A DNA stretch of 64,000 nt. Origin: Ignavibacteriales bacterium. GTDB taxonomy: Bacteria; Bacteroidota; Ignavibacteria; Ignavibacteriales; Ignavibacteriaceae. This document shows, in pieces, positions 44,232-54,021 of this stretch. A model generated the notes under the pieces. It searched no databases. It saw only the letters and a list, made by a program, of their open reading frames with translations, and was not told the origin of the DNA. The DNA is taken from contig CP065001.1 of the NCBI GenBank assembly GCA_016700155.1, forward strand, positions 682,001 to 746,000. Reading direction: 5' to 3'. Positions within the stretch are counted from its first letter, which is position 1; every line of letters starts with the position of its first letter. Made by a program: the position numbers and the translations under genes.

Positions 44232-45538
44232 TGAAAACTATTTTACCCCCCAACTGGTCTTGGGTTAAACTTGGTGATGTTTCAAAAAGGATTCATTATG
44301 GGTACACAGCTTCAGCACAGGAAAAAACAGTTGGCCCAAAACTTTTAAGAATTACTGATATCCAAAATGGAAAGGTTGATTGGAGCGAAGTTCCCTTTTG
44401 CGAGATTACTAAGGAAGAAGTTGAAAAATATTTATTAAAAGAAAACGATATTGTTTTTGCAAGAACCGGTGCAACAGTAGGTAAAAGTTTTTTAATCAAG
44501 GGAAGAATTCCTAAATCCGTTTTTGCTTCATACTTAATCAGATTACAATTATTAGATAAGACTTTACCTGCATACATTTATCTATTTTTTCAATCAAACA
44601 ATTACTGGTCACAAATAAAAAGTAATTCCGCTGGTATTGGACAACCCAATGTCAATGCTCAGAAACTCATTAATCTTTCTATCCCACTCCCACCACTCCC
44701 AGAGCAGAAAAAAATTGTTGAGAAGATAGAAGAACTCTTTAGCGGATTGGATAGCGGAGTTTCTTCTCTAAAAAAAGCAAAAGAACAAATTCGTTTGTAT
44801 AGACAAAGTGTTTTAAGCGCTGCATTTTCTGGTAAGCTAACGCAAGAAGCAAGAGGTGAGCGCTTGAATGGCATTCAAGAGGCCGCCAAAGCAGCAGAAC
44901 CAAGGGTTGGATATGGAAACAACTTGCCTGACGGTTGGAAATGGGTGAAGTTGGAAGAAGTAATTGATTCGATGCAGTATGGAACTTCTGATAAAGCGAT
45001 TGGAAATGAAACAGGTATCCCGGTTTTACGTATGGGAAATATCCAGGATGGAAAACTTGATTTCACATCATTAAAATACTTTGATAAAAGTTTTACAGAT
45101 TTAAATAAATATTTGTTAGATGATGGAGATGTTTTATTTAACAGGACCAACAGTGCTGAACTTGTGGGGAAATCCGCTATCTATAAAAAGCATCTCCCTA
45201 AATCTATTTTTGCTTCTTACTTGATTAGAGTTAAAGTAACCAAAAATATTTATTCACCAGACTTTCTAAATTATTATATAAACTCAACCTTTGGTCGAGA
45301 TTTTATTAAGAGTGTAGTTTCTCAGAATGTCGGTCAAGCAAATGTCAATGGTACAAAGCTTAAGGGGATGTTAATCCCATTGTGCAGCTTAAATCAACAA
45401 ACCCAAATCGTAGAAGAAATAGAAAAGCGTTTTTCAGAAGCAGATAATTTAGAAAAAGCGATTGATGAAAGTTTAGCAAAATCAGAAACGTTAAGACAAT
45501 CAATACTTAAACAAGCGTTTGAAGGAAGATTGGTATAA
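44231..45538 (+). CDS. hsdS: Type I restriction-modification specificity subunit
   Basis: This 435-residue subunit chooses the target sequence for HsdM and HsdR. It has two target-recognition domains, each starting with a W-V-K-L/E-E-V-type segment (WSWVKLGDVSKRIHYGYTA near residue 7 and WKWVKLEEVIDSMQYGTS near residue 237). Each ends in the conserved helix region P-L-P-P-L-P-E-Q-K-K-I-V-E-K-I-E-E-L-F (about 155-173) and L-N-Q-Q-T-Q-I-V-E-E-I-E-K-R-F. The tail A-F-E-G-R-L-V is typical. It overlaps the Argonaute gene by one base (TGATG). Confidence 0.95.
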   Translation: MKTILPPNWSWVKLGDVSKRIHYGYTASAQEKTVGPKLLRITDIQNGKVDWSEVPFCEITKEEVEKYLLKENDIVFARTGATVGKSFLIKGRIPKSVFASYLIRLQLLDKTLPAYIYLFFQSNNYWSQIKSNSAGIGQPNVNAQKLINLSIPLPPLPEQKKIVEKIEELFSGLDSGVSSLKKAKEQIRLYRQSVLSAAFSGKLTQEARGERLNGIQEAAKAAEPRVGYGNNLPDGWKWVKLEEVIDSMQYGTSDKAIGNETGIPVLRMGNIQDGKLDFTSLKYFDKSFTDLNKYLLDDGDVLFNRTNSAELVGKSAIYKKHLPKSIFASYLIRVKVTKNIYSPDFLNYYINSTFGRDFIKSVVSQNVGQANVNGTKLKGMLIPLCSLNQQTQIVEEIEKRFSEADNLEKAIDESLAKSETLRQSILKQAFEGRLV

Positions 45539-45544
45539 ATAAGT

Positions 45545-45562
45545 CCCGAACTTTAGTTCGGG
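45545..45562. repeat. Perfect hairpin after hsdS
   Basis: CCCGAACT pairs with AGTTCGGG around a two-base spacer, a compact palindrome seven bases after the hsdS stop codon. There is no T run, so it may be a REP-like element or an mRNA stabiliser rather than a terminator. Confidence 0.65.
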
Positions 45563-45603
45563 GGTACATATAACGCATTTAATATTAATTCTATGGGGTA
45601 ATT

Positions 45604-46782
45604 ATGAACTGTTATTTATTTGCTCATTCTAAACCAGTACTAATACTATTGATTGTACTCTCACTTTTTATAAATGCTTGCGACTCTGATATAAACTCAC
45701 CCAAAAACACATATGAAGTACTATTCGATTCAACATATTATGTTGGCGGTCAATGGTCGGAGGCTTCAGATATTCTTGAAGTATCATCGGGCGGTTTTAT
45801 TATAGCCGGCAGAATCGGCGGTCAGGGTAATTCAGCAGCTCTCTTAAGAATTAATGATAATGGAAACCAGGTATGGAAAAATATTTATTCCGGTTCACGG
45901 CTTCAATCAGTAATTGAAACTAATGATAATGGTTTTGTAGCAGTGGGAAAATCAGAGACAGGGGCATATATTTTAAAGACTGATCAGCATGGAAATGTTG
46001 TGTGGGAACAAACAATAGATTTTTTCCCATACGTTGAGGATATAAGAAAAGTTATTCAAACTGCTGATGGTGATTTAATAGTTCCTATTAATTCTTACGA
46101 AGTTAATACAAACGCAAAACTTGTGAGACTTAGCAGCGGTGGTTCGATAAAGTGGACTAAGAATATTGAAGGGGTTAACCGTACATATATTTATGCGGTG
46201 TCTGAAGAACCGAGTGGTAATTTAAAACTTCTTGGGGGTTCAAACATTGATTCTGCTGCAACTGGCTGGTTATTGACTTTAGATCGGAATGGTACGGAAC
46301 TAAACAGAAATTTAATTAATACAAATATCTCAGCTATTGGTTCAACCTGGCATGAATTGTCCACAATACGTAATAACACCGGCGGCTTTGCAGGTGTAGG
46401 ATGGGAATTTTTTATTGTCACTGACAGTAGTGGAAACTTAAACTATAAAAATGCTATCCCGACTCCTTATGGTTATGATCAAATTAGATTATATTCTCTT
46501 TTTCAAAAAAATAATAATGAATATATCGCAGGAGGTTTCCTATCGGAATGGGTAAAAGACGATTCAACAAATGTTTGGAGTTCTCAAACATTTGGTGGGC
46601 TTTTCTTTCTCAATTCTGAAGGAGTACTTACCGGAAATATTGTACTTAATAAAAAATGTAATAACAACTCTGTTACATCTGTTATCGTATCCCGCGATAA
46701 TTCTATTCTCGCTTCGGGATATTATAGCTCTTGCGATTCTACAAGAGTAGAGTTTTGGGTACAAAAAATAAGAATGCTTTAA
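45604..46782 (+). CDS. Lipoprotein with delta-60/PQQ-like beta-propeller
   Basis: The 392-residue product has a lipoprotein leader ending L-F-I-N-A-C. It then shows repeats of the type G-G-F-I-I-A-G-R...A-A-L-L-R-I-N-D-N-G-N-Q-V-W, N-G-F-V-A-V-G-K...A-Y-I-L-K-T-D-Q-H-G-N-V-V-W and so on. These are beta-propeller blades of the kind found in cell-surface lipoproteins. It sits in the middle of the restriction cluster, after a hairpin and before the nuclease gene. Nothing links it functionally to restriction, so it may be a later insertion. Confidence 0.82.
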   Translation: MNCYLFAHSKPVLILLIVLSLFINACDSDINSPKNTYEVLFDSTYYVGGQWSEASDILEVSSGGFIIAGRIGGQGNSAALLRINDNGNQVWKNIYSGSRLQSVIETNDNGFVAVGKSETGAYILKTDQHGNVVWEQTIDFFPYVEDIRKVIQTADGDLIVPINSYEVNTNAKLVRLSSGGSIKWTKNIEGVNRTYIYAVSEEPSGNLKLLGGSNIDSAATGWLLTLDRNGTELNRNLINTNISAIGSTWHELSTIRNNTGGFAGVGWEFFIVTDSSGNLNYKNAIPTPYGYDQIRLYSLFQKNNNEYIAGGFLSEWVKDDSTNVWSSQTFGGLFFLNSEGVLTGNIVLNKKCNNNSVTSVIVSRDNSILASGYYSSCDSTRVEFWVQKIRML

Positions 46783-46848
46783 GTTTTTATTGAACAATCA
46801 ATTCTTAACAATTGTTTGAAGGGAAATTGGGATGAGTGAGGCGAACAT

Positions 46849-48717
46849 ATGCCAGAGATGAAAACTATAACAAAATATTTAGATGGTTATTTAGAAAGCT
46901 CAAAAATCAAAAATTTGACAGCTGTAATGGCAAATCAAATTTTAGAAAAAGCAGGAATATTGAATGATACCAGAGATAGACCAGGTAAACCTATCAGAGA
47001 ATTGTTAAGACAATACGAACTGCCACATGGATTCCAGGATAATAAAAGACATTGGTACTTACCGCATTCAAGTAGTTTTGAAAAAGGAAGTCTAAAGAAT
47101 AAAATAAGAGAAATTGCATTTGAAATTAATACGGAAATTCAGATCAGGCAAAGTAGATTATCCTTGTTACAGGAATTAAGAGCTAAGAAGTATAATCTTA
47201 AAAAAACGAGTAAGAGCTTTTTTAATCTGAAAGGTATAAAACCTAAATATTCTTTTCATAATGGCGGAATCAACGAAATTCAGTTTAACTTTGGTTTCGA
47301 AAGGATAGGTAATGAAAAGTACTTTAGATATGGGATTGCATTTAACTTGCGAAGGGGACAAAGCCTGCATAATCCGATGGAAATATTTGCTAATAAAATA
47401 AAAAATTTCAATCAGTTCCTTAACAGGCATAAAAACCATTTAGGTGATTTATCAATGTGGTATTATGATGTTGATGAAATTAGGCAAACGATTGGTCATC
47501 CAATAAATATAGATAGAAGGTTGGGTACAGAGGGGAACTTTATTTTTATAGGCAAATTATTAAAAAAAGATCCCTTAAAAGTAAATGGTGAGGATGTAAA
47601 TGAAATAGTTAATTTATTCGATAGACTGATGCCGTTATATGAGTTTGTAGAATTCGGTACACAGGTTGAGATTGAATCTAGGATCGCAAGAATTTGTTGG
47701 AATAAAAACGGATGGGTAAAACCTTCTGGTAGAGAGGGCAAATCAAAGACTGAAAGTCACGAAAGAGATTATGGCTTTGGATATGAAGAGTGGTTATTAG
47801 ATAGAAGCAAATATTACAAGGGGTACTGTTATGGATTTCTCCAGCCTATCTTTAGATACAGAAAAAAATATATTGGGAAAAGACTCAATATCTTACTTTA
47901 CAGTATAGATGGATTTGATAATAAGAGATATTGGATTGGTGAGTTAAAAAATGTCGAAGTAATTGATGATGTTATGCAAAAAGAGGTTTATGAATATTAT
48001 CTCAAAGAGAACAAAATTGACGATATGGTGGAACAATTAAATAGTGTTGGAATTAAAACAGCAAGAATTAAAAAAAGTTGGGAGAAGTATGGAATTAATC
48101 CAACTATTCGATTTAAACCTGAAGAAATAAAAGGCATATTCGAAAAACCTATCCCAATTAAAAAGAATAATAAATTTATTAAGACATCTCGATATGTTTT
48201 ACTCAAAGTTGATAATGTATCCGATATAAACCACACAATTAGTGAATCGGGATTCGACCCAAATTCTGGGAGTACCATTCCTCCCCAAAAATCTAAAAAA
48301 AATCCAACTAGAAGTAGTCCTCAAGAAATTGAAATACCCCAGACACATAATCAGATACTCCGAGGATTTATGTTGTGGTTACAACAAAAATATCCTCGCC
48401 AGAGAATTGCTCAGGCTGTGGATGCTCATGGAGGAACAAAAATTGACTTGGTAAGAAACGAATCAGATGGAAGTATTTTCTATGAAATTAAATCGTATAA
48501 AAAACTTATAACTTCTTTGCGTGTAGCGTTAGGCCAACTTCTTGAATATTGTTGTTATCCAAATAATAAATATGCAAAGTCAATTGTTTTAGTCTCTGAT
48601 TTGGAAGCTGATGAAGATATGATTTCCTACATTAAACATCTAAATACAATATTGGAAATTCCATTAGGTTATATCCAATTTGATTTAAATAAGAATATCG
48701 TGGTTCAACAAATATGA
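46849..48717 (+). CDS. Putative PD-(D/E)xK restriction-type nuclease
   Basis: This 622-residue protein overlaps hsdM by four bases (ATGA). The N-terminal part (about 1-75) is helical and has P-G-K-P-I-R-E-L-L-R and W-Y-L-P-H-S-S. The middle carries R-D-Y-G-F-G-Y-E-E-W-L near residue 302 and Y-G-F-L-Q-P-I, a segment I associate with base-recognition modules of modification-dependent enzymes, without certainty. The C-terminal region has a candidate PD-(D/E)xK nuclease: I-D-L-V near residue 530, then F-Y-E-I-K-S, then G-Q-L-L-E-Y. The arrangement suggests a second restriction enzyme sharing the hsdM transcript. No named family is assigned. Confidence 0.65.
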   Translation: MPEMKTITKYLDGYLESSKIKNLTAVMANQILEKAGILNDTRDRPGKPIRELLRQYELPHGFQDNKRHWYLPHSSSFEKGSLKNKIREIAFEINTEIQIRQSRLSLLQELRAKKYNLKKTSKSFFNLKGIKPKYSFHNGGINEIQFNFGFERIGNEKYFRYGIAFNLRRGQSLHNPMEIFANKIKNFNQFLNRHKNHLGDLSMWYYDVDEIRQTIGHPINIDRRLGTEGNFIFIGKLLKKDPLKVNGEDVNEIVNLFDRLMPLYEFVEFGTQVEIESRIARICWNKNGWVKPSGREGKSKTESHERDYGFGYEEWLLDRSKYYKGYCYGFLQPIFRYRKKYIGKRLNILLYSIDGFDNKRYWIGELKNVEVIDDVMQKEVYEYYLKENKIDDMVEQLNSVGIKTARIKKSWEKYGINPTIRFKPEEIKGIFEKPIPIKKNNKFIKTSRYVLLKVDNVSDINHTISESGFDPNSGSTIPPQKSKKNPTRSSPQEIEIPQTHNQILRGFMLWLQQKYPRQRIAQAVDAHGGTKIDLVRNESDGSIFYEIKSYKKLITSLRVALGQLLEYCCYPNNKYAKSIVLVSDLEADEDMISYIKHLNTILEIPLGYIQFDLNKNIVVQQI

Positions 48718-50186
48718 CAACAGCAACAATAGTTCAAAGAGTTTGGAATTACTGTAACACTTTAAGAGATGATGGAGTAAGTTACGGCGATTACGTAGAA
48801 CAGCTTACATATTTGTTATTTCTTAAAATGGCAGATGAGTATTCCAAGCCGCCATACAACCGGGAAATAAAAATTCCTAAGAAGTTAAACTGGGAAAGTC
48901 TTAAACGCATCAGCGGTGCAGAGCTTGAAGCACAGTACATTAAAATCCTTAATGAGCTTGGCAAAGAAAAAGGAATGATCGGTGAGATTTTCTTTAAGGC
49001 ACAGAATAAAATTCAGGATCCAGCAAAGCTTTATAAACTTATTCAATTGATAGATGATGAGAATTGGGTAATACTCGGCGCAGATGTTAAAGGTGATATT
49101 TACGAAGGCTTGCTTGAGAAAAATGCTGAGGATACTAAGTCCGGCGCAGGACAATATTTTACACCGCGTGTTTTAATTAAAGCAATGGTAGAATGTATAA
49201 GACCTGATCCAAAGAAAACAATCGCAGATCCCGCTTGCGGTACTGGTGGATTCTTTCTTGCAGCTTATGATTTTATTTCCGATGAAAAGAAATTCAAGCT
49301 GGATAAATCAGAAAAAGAATTTCTAAAGTTTAAGACATTCAGTGGATGGGAAATTGTACCTAATACAGCAAGACTTTGTTTAATGAATTTATATCTTCAC
49401 AACATTGGCGACTTAAACAGTGAACCTCCAATCGAAAGAGCTGATAGTTTATTGGTATCACCAGCAACCAAGTTTGATTATGTGTTAACAAATCCTCCGT
49501 TTGGTAAAAAGAGCAGTATGACCATCACAAATGAGGATGGGACACAAAGCAAAGACACGCTAACTTATGAGAGACAGGATTTCTGGACAACAACATCGAA
49601 CAAACAGTTAAATTTTGTACAGCACGTTCGTTCAATGTTAAAAGCAGATGGTAAAGCTGCGGTTGTTGTTCCTGATAACGTTTTGTTTGAAGGTGGAGCG
49701 GGGGAAACAGTAAGAAAACGTTTACTTGAATCAACTGATGTTCACACGATATTAAGATTACCAACAGGAATATTTTATGCTCAAGGTGTTAAAGCAAATG
49801 TAATTTTCTTTGATAACAAACCTGCAGCAAAAACAGCCTGGACAAAAGAAGTCTGGATATATGACTTCAGAACAAACATTCACTTCACACTAAAAACCCA
49901 GCAGATGAAGTTTGATGATCTTGAAGATTTTATAAAATGTTACAATCCTCAAAACAGATTTAAGAGAAAAGAAACAGAACGCTTCAAGAAATTTAAGTAT
50001 GATGAAATAATAGCAAGAGATAAAACCAACCTTGATATTTTCTGGTTGAAGGATGATAGTCTCGGTGATATGGATAACCTCCCTGATCCTGACGTTCTAG
50101 CGCTTGAGATAATAGAAAATATAGAATCCGGTTTGGCAAGCTTTAAGGAAATTGTAGAGGGGTTGAATGGGAATGAGAAGGGATGA
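48714..50186 (+). CDS. hsdM: Type I restriction-modification methyltransferase subunit
   Basis: This 490-residue N6-adenine methyltransferase subunit is part of the same system as HsdR and HsdS. The SAM-binding motif A-D-P-A-C-G-T-G-G-F is at residues 171-180. The catalytic N-P-P-F is at 260-263. The N-terminal helical domain (TTATIVQRVWNYCNTLRDDGVSYGDYVEQLTYLLFLKMADE) is the standard HsdM start. It lies 3 kb from hsdS, separated by the lipoprotein and nuclease genes, which is unusual. A terminator follows. Confidence 0.97.
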   Translation: MTTATIVQRVWNYCNTLRDDGVSYGDYVEQLTYLLFLKMADEYSKPPYNREIKIPKKLNWESLKRISGAELEAQYIKILNELGKEKGMIGEIFFKAQNKIQDPAKLYKLIQLIDDENWVILGADVKGDIYEGLLEKNAEDTKSGAGQYFTPRVLIKAMVECIRPDPKKTIADPACGTGGFFLAAYDFISDEKKFKLDKSEKEFLKFKTFSGWEIVPNTARLCLMNLYLHNIGDLNSEPPIERADSLLVSPATKFDYVLTNPPFGKKSSMTITNEDGTQSKDTLTYERQDFWTTTSNKQLNFVQHVRSMLKADGKAAVVVPDNVLFEGGAGETVRKRLLESTDVHTILRLPTGIFYAQGVKANVIFFDNKPAAKTAWTKEVWIYDFRTNIHFTLKTQQMKFDDLEDFIKCYNPQNRFKRKETERFKKFKYDEIIARDKTNLDIFWLKDDSLGDMDNLPDPDVLALEIIENIESGLASFKEIVEGLNGNEKG

Positions 50187-50274
50187 TTTGTTGAGAGAAA
50201 AACAGATCTAAGCATTTCCCCCCAGAAAATTCGGTTAATAATTCTTCTATTCTCAGCAGAAAAATCTAAAACAA

Positions 50275-50303
50275 AAAACCCGGGCTCACCAAACCCGGGT
50301 TTC
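50275..50303 (+). terminator. Intrinsic terminator at the end of the restriction cluster
   Basis: Stem AACCCGGG (50277-50284) with CCCGGGTT (50294-50301), loop of nine bases, preceded by an A run and followed by TTTCT. It lies about 90 bases after hsdM. Confidence 0.85.
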
Positions 50304-51484
50304 TATACTGGATGCTCAGCTATGCGACTAACTGACTTCACTCATTTTAATATATCCTACTAACAGGTGAAGGTTTTCGGTATTCGGTTCTGTTGTTAAA
50401 ATAGTTCTGTATTTTTAGAATACTTCACCGGATGGAAAACGAAGTATACGGGCGGTTGTAAATAATAAAAACTTTATTACCCCGTACAGGCAGCGCCCAA
50501 TTAAAGCAAACAATAATAAGCTAATAAGGCTGCAGTTTTTATTTTATACTTTGTTACTTAGGTTAAAACAAAAAGATGACGACTTTTCAGAAAAATGTAA
50601 TCATAAGTTTAAGAAGCATACATTTATCTAAACCTATAAATGACAATTAATAACCATACCGGTAGGTATAATCAATTCCAAACCTGATGAACTATCAATT
50701 AATGCTCTATTCCCTTATTCGTGCAAAGTCAGAATATTTTGACAAACATTAAGCTGTTCAGGTCAACAGTTACTCTTTAATAGTTGGATTGATAGGCTGA
50801 AACACATTTGGGACAACAATAATTGATAAAAAATTATTTTACAACCAAACCATTTCTACAGCTTTTAGTGATTAACTATATTTTCAAAGAAATTGAACGA
50901 TTTCAACTTCCTATTACTTCTTCCTTCAACCGGTATCCTCGACAGATCAAATGAATGGACCGATGGCTTGCACATACTTTTTTAAAATGTATAAACCATC
51001 TCAAGCCAGATGGATATAATTTAGCAGCAATGATGCACTCTAACTGAAAATATAGTTTCTAAGAATTAACTTTTTGGTTATTTGTTACCCGCTGTATTTT
51101 AGTCACATCTTTTCTTTCATACATTATATAGGTTGTTAAATGCTAAAACAATTTCGGAAGTGTTTTAGGAAATGAATCGATGTTAATGAAGAGTGTTAAG
51201 TCAAGTTGTTAGCAATTCTAAAACTTAAGCATTATTTATTTGTAAGAATAGAATGATTAACAAACGAGTAAGCATTTACTAAAGAACCGAATTTCACTTT
51301 CACTACTCTCCAAAGCTCCCAAAAGATTTTGCAATTTTCACAACCTTAGAATACAAATGATTTTTTAGTTTAAACGCAATAAAAATTTGCACAGCAAAAA
51401 ATTTTGCAAAATACAAGCAATAAATGTTTTTGAAAAAAATTATTATTTGCTATGAGAACTGTTAAAAAAAATAGAGTATAAAAA
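50304..51484. other. 1.2-kb AT-rich region without recognisable genes
   Basis: No open reading frame here is convincing. Features seen are a hairpin TAATAAA-AAC-TTTATTA near 50466, the palindrome TACCGGTA near 50658, and several TTTGC/GCAAA words in 51380-51425, just upstream of the HTH gene. These could form operator or replication sites for the following module. There is a TGTTAAG/GTTAAAT-rich stretch but no tRNA. This could be the boundary between two elements or the control region of the replication module. Confidence 0.45.
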
Positions 51485-51757
51485 ATGTTTGATGAAATTT
51501 TAATTGCATTCAAAAGAGAATTATTAAACGATGTTCAAATGACTATTCGGGATGAATTTTCAAAGTTCAAAAAAGACGATGAGAATGAAAAAATTAATTC
51601 TGAAAATGGATTTTTGAATACGAAAGAAGCATTGTTAATTTTAAAAATTTCCAGGCCGACGCTTTACAAATTGATGAAAAAAGGAACTGTCTCTTATAAG
51701 AGAATCGGAAGAAAACTTCTTTTCAACAAAAAACAAATTTTAGAAAATCTAAAGTAA
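51485..51757 (+). CDS. Helix-turn-helix (excisionase-like) protein
   Basis: This 90-residue protein has a MerR-like/HTH_17 DNA-binding domain in its second half (FLNTKEALLILKISRPTLYKLMKKGTVSYKRIGRKLLFNKKQI), with a charged helical N-terminal extension. In Bacteroidota such genes precede the primase/helicase genes of mobile elements and act as excisionases or regulators. A TTTGC/GCAAA-rich control region lies upstream. It ends 13 bp before the primase gene. Confidence 0.82.
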   Translation: MFDEILIAFKRELLNDVQMTIRDEFSKFKKDDENEKINSENGFLNTKEALLILKISRPTLYKLMKKGTVSYKRIGRKLLFNKKQILENLK

Positions 51758-51770
51758 ACTTTAACAAATT

Positions 51771-52934
51771 ATGCAGAATAAGATAGATATAATTAAGCAA
51801 TCAATAAATCTGGTCGACTTAATAACAAGATTCATTAGATTAAAAAAAATAGGAAGAAACTATGTAGCACACTGCCCTTTTCATAATGAAAATAAACCTT
51901 CATTTATTGTTAATGAAGCTATGCAAGTTGCAACTTGCTTCGGAGGTTGTAATAAAAGTTTTGATGTTATTAGTTTTTATGAACATTATTTTAATGTTAG
52001 CACGACTGAAGCGATCAACTGTTTAATGGCTGAATTATCTACTAACAAAATTAGTAAATCGAAACCACCAAATTCACGAAGAGAATTAAAACCAAAATTT
52101 TTTGGGGCTGAAGGGGAATATATTTACTGGGAGAGATTTAGTATTGCCTTGGAGAGCAAAGACCTTCCAGAAAATCTATGTCGGCAAATGGCTAAGGATA
52201 GCTTATATACTTTCTATCGACAATCTCAATTAAACATTTTTGCCAGATTAATAGATTTTTGTAAAGTAGAGAATGATATCGATGCAATGATTTATCTCAC
52301 AAGTGAAAGTCGTGGATTAACCAATAAAATCATAGAAAAGTTTTCAATCTGTTCCATTCACAAAGTAAAGAGTGTTGTAGAATTTCTCAAAGATAGTTTC
52401 AGTACTGAAGAACTTGCTATTTCAGGACTCTTTACAGATAGTGGTTATTTTATTTTCTCAAATCATAAAATACTAATCCCGTACATCGAAAATAATTTAC
52501 CAGTTTATATTCGTGGAAGATTTTTCTATGTGAGTAATGCAGAACCGATTGGAAAATATGGGAAATATATTAGTCTGGTTAACCGTTCCGGCACACTTTC
52601 ACCCAAGCGATTTTTTAATATAGATTTGCTTAAAAATTTAGAATGGGGAAGCGAGCTTCTAATTTGTGAAGGCGAATTCGATTGCATTGTCATGAGTCAA
52701 TATAATTATCCTGTAATTGCTGTTCCAGGAATTTCAAATGTACCTGAAGATCTCAGCTGTTTGCAAAGTTTCAAAATATTTATTGGCTTTGACAATGACT
52801 CTGCTGGTAATAAAGCCGCTGAAAGTATAGTTAAGAATTTAACTACAAACAACAATCAAGTTAGTATTATAAAATTTAAAACCGAGATAAAGGATTTTTC
52901 TGAATGGTCGATTTTAAAACAATCCAAAGTTTGA
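51771..52934 (+). CDS. CHC2-TOPRIM primase
   Basis: This 387-residue DnaG-like primase has a CHC2-type zinc finger (Cys35, His38 in CPFH, Cys56 and Cys60 in CFGGC). A TOPRIM domain follows with E-G-E-F-D at 300-304 and D-N-D at 341-343, plus Y-I-R-G-R-F-F-Y before it. The DnaB-interaction domain of cellular DnaG is absent, as in mobile-element primases. It overlaps the following ATPase gene by 31 bases. It should make primers for replication of the element. Confidence 0.9.
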   Translation: MQNKIDIIKQSINLVDLITRFIRLKKIGRNYVAHCPFHNENKPSFIVNEAMQVATCFGGCNKSFDVISFYEHYFNVSTTEAINCLMAELSTNKISKSKPPNSRRELKPKFFGAEGEYIYWERFSIALESKDLPENLCRQMAKDSLYTFYRQSQLNIFARLIDFCKVENDIDAMIYLTSESRGLTNKIIEKFSICSIHKVKSVVEFLKDSFSTEELAISGLFTDSGYFIFSNHKILIPYIENNLPVYIRGRFFYVSNAEPIGKYGKYISLVNRSGTLSPKRFFNIDLLKNLEWGSELLICEGEFDCIVMSQYNYPVIAVPGISNVPEDLSCLQSFKIFIGFDNDSAGNKAAESIVKNLTTNNNQVSIIKFKTEIKDFSEWSILKQSKV

Positions 52935-53920
52935 TACGAGATAATAGTGAGGATTTTAATATAGAAGTTCTCAGGAAATTTCCCACAGCAGTATCTGCTT
53001 TCGAACTTCAAAATATGATTTTTCCACCAATTGAGTGGTTCATACATGACTTTTTAACCGTTGGACTTTATATTTTAGCAGGCAAGCCTAAAAGTGGAAA
53101 ATCGTGGCTCGCTTTGAATTTAAGCTTAGCTGTCGCAGAAGGTGGTAGAGCTCTATCTTATTTTTCCTGCAACAAAAATGATGTCCTTTATATAGCATAC
53201 GAGGATAGTCCTCGAAGACTTCAAAGCAGAGTCAACAGATTAATTCAGTTAGAACATATAAATTCAGCTCCATCCAATTTGCTTTTTTATACAATGGCAG
53301 AATTCCCGAAATTAAACGATGGTGGCCTCAATCAATTAGATTCATTATTGAAAAGTAATAGAAAAATAAAGATTGTTATCATTGATACTCTCGGAAGGAG
53401 TTCAAAAAAAATAACCGGATTTTCGAAAAATCAATATCTAGAAGAATATGATCATATGGCTCAATTTCAGGAATTCGCAACTGCTCATAATATTTGTTTA
53501 TTGTTTTTACATCATACTCGCAAATTAAAAAGTGAAGACCCATTTGAAGATATTTCTGGGACAAATGGATTACTTGGAGCGGCTGATGGTTTAATGGTTT
53601 TAGAAAGGAATTCAAGGGGGACAAAACTCCATATAAATGGTAAAGATATTTTGGAGACTAGCTTTGATATTGTTTTTAATGATGGTCTCTGGTTTGTGAC
53701 TGGAAACGCAACTAATAACGTGAAGACTAAGGAAAGAGAAGAAATACTTAATTGTTTCGAACAAAATCCTGAAAAAACTTTACGCACTTCGGAAATCGCA
53801 ATTATGCTCAATAAAAAAACAAGCAATATATCGCATCTCCTTAAAAAACTTGTTACTGATCAATTTTTAATTGTCGTAAAAACTGGAATGTATAGACTTT
53901 CTCAAAAGTTTAATGGATAA
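52904..53920 (+). CDS. RecA-fold ATPase (RepA/AAA_25-like)
   Basis: This 338-residue protein has Walker A G-K-P-K-S-G-K-S at residues 60-67 and Walker B I-V-I-I-D-T-L at about 157-163 (Asp161). Around the ATPase core are E-D-S-P-R-R-L-Q-S-R (helicase-like Arg motif) and L-L-F-L-H-H-T-R-K. The C-terminal 70 residues form a winged helix (RTSEIAIMLNKKTSNISHLLKKLV). This is the hexameric helicase type RepA of plasmids and phage satellites. The gene overlaps the primase gene, so the pair forms a replication module. Confidence 0.88.
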   Translation: MVDFKTIQSLIRDNSEDFNIEVLRKFPTAVSAFELQNMIFPPIEWFIHDFLTVGLYILAGKPKSGKSWLALNLSLAVAEGGRALSYFSCNKNDVLYIAYEDSPRRLQSRVNRLIQLEHINSAPSNLLFYTMAEFPKLNDGGLNQLDSLLKSNRKIKIVIIDTLGRSSKKITGFSKNQYLEEYDHMAQFQEFATAHNICLLFLHHTRKLKSEDPFEDISGTNGLLGAADGLMVLERNSRGTKLHINGKDILETSFDIVFNDGLWFVTGNATNNVKTKEREEILNCFEQNPEKTLRTSEIAIMLNKKTSNISHLLKKLVTDQFLIVVKTGMYRLSQKFNG

Positions 53921-54021
53921 AAGTATTCAAAACGTTCAATCCACTCAATGTTGAAGAATTTAAACTTTGAATGGTTTGAATGGTAAAAACTTCGTTATTA
54001 AAATAAATGATATAGTAAAAA

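Noticed and set aside
50304..51484. CRISPR array or retron in the gene-poor stretch
   Set aside because: No regular direct repeats with spacers and no reverse transcriptase gene were seen anywhere in the window.
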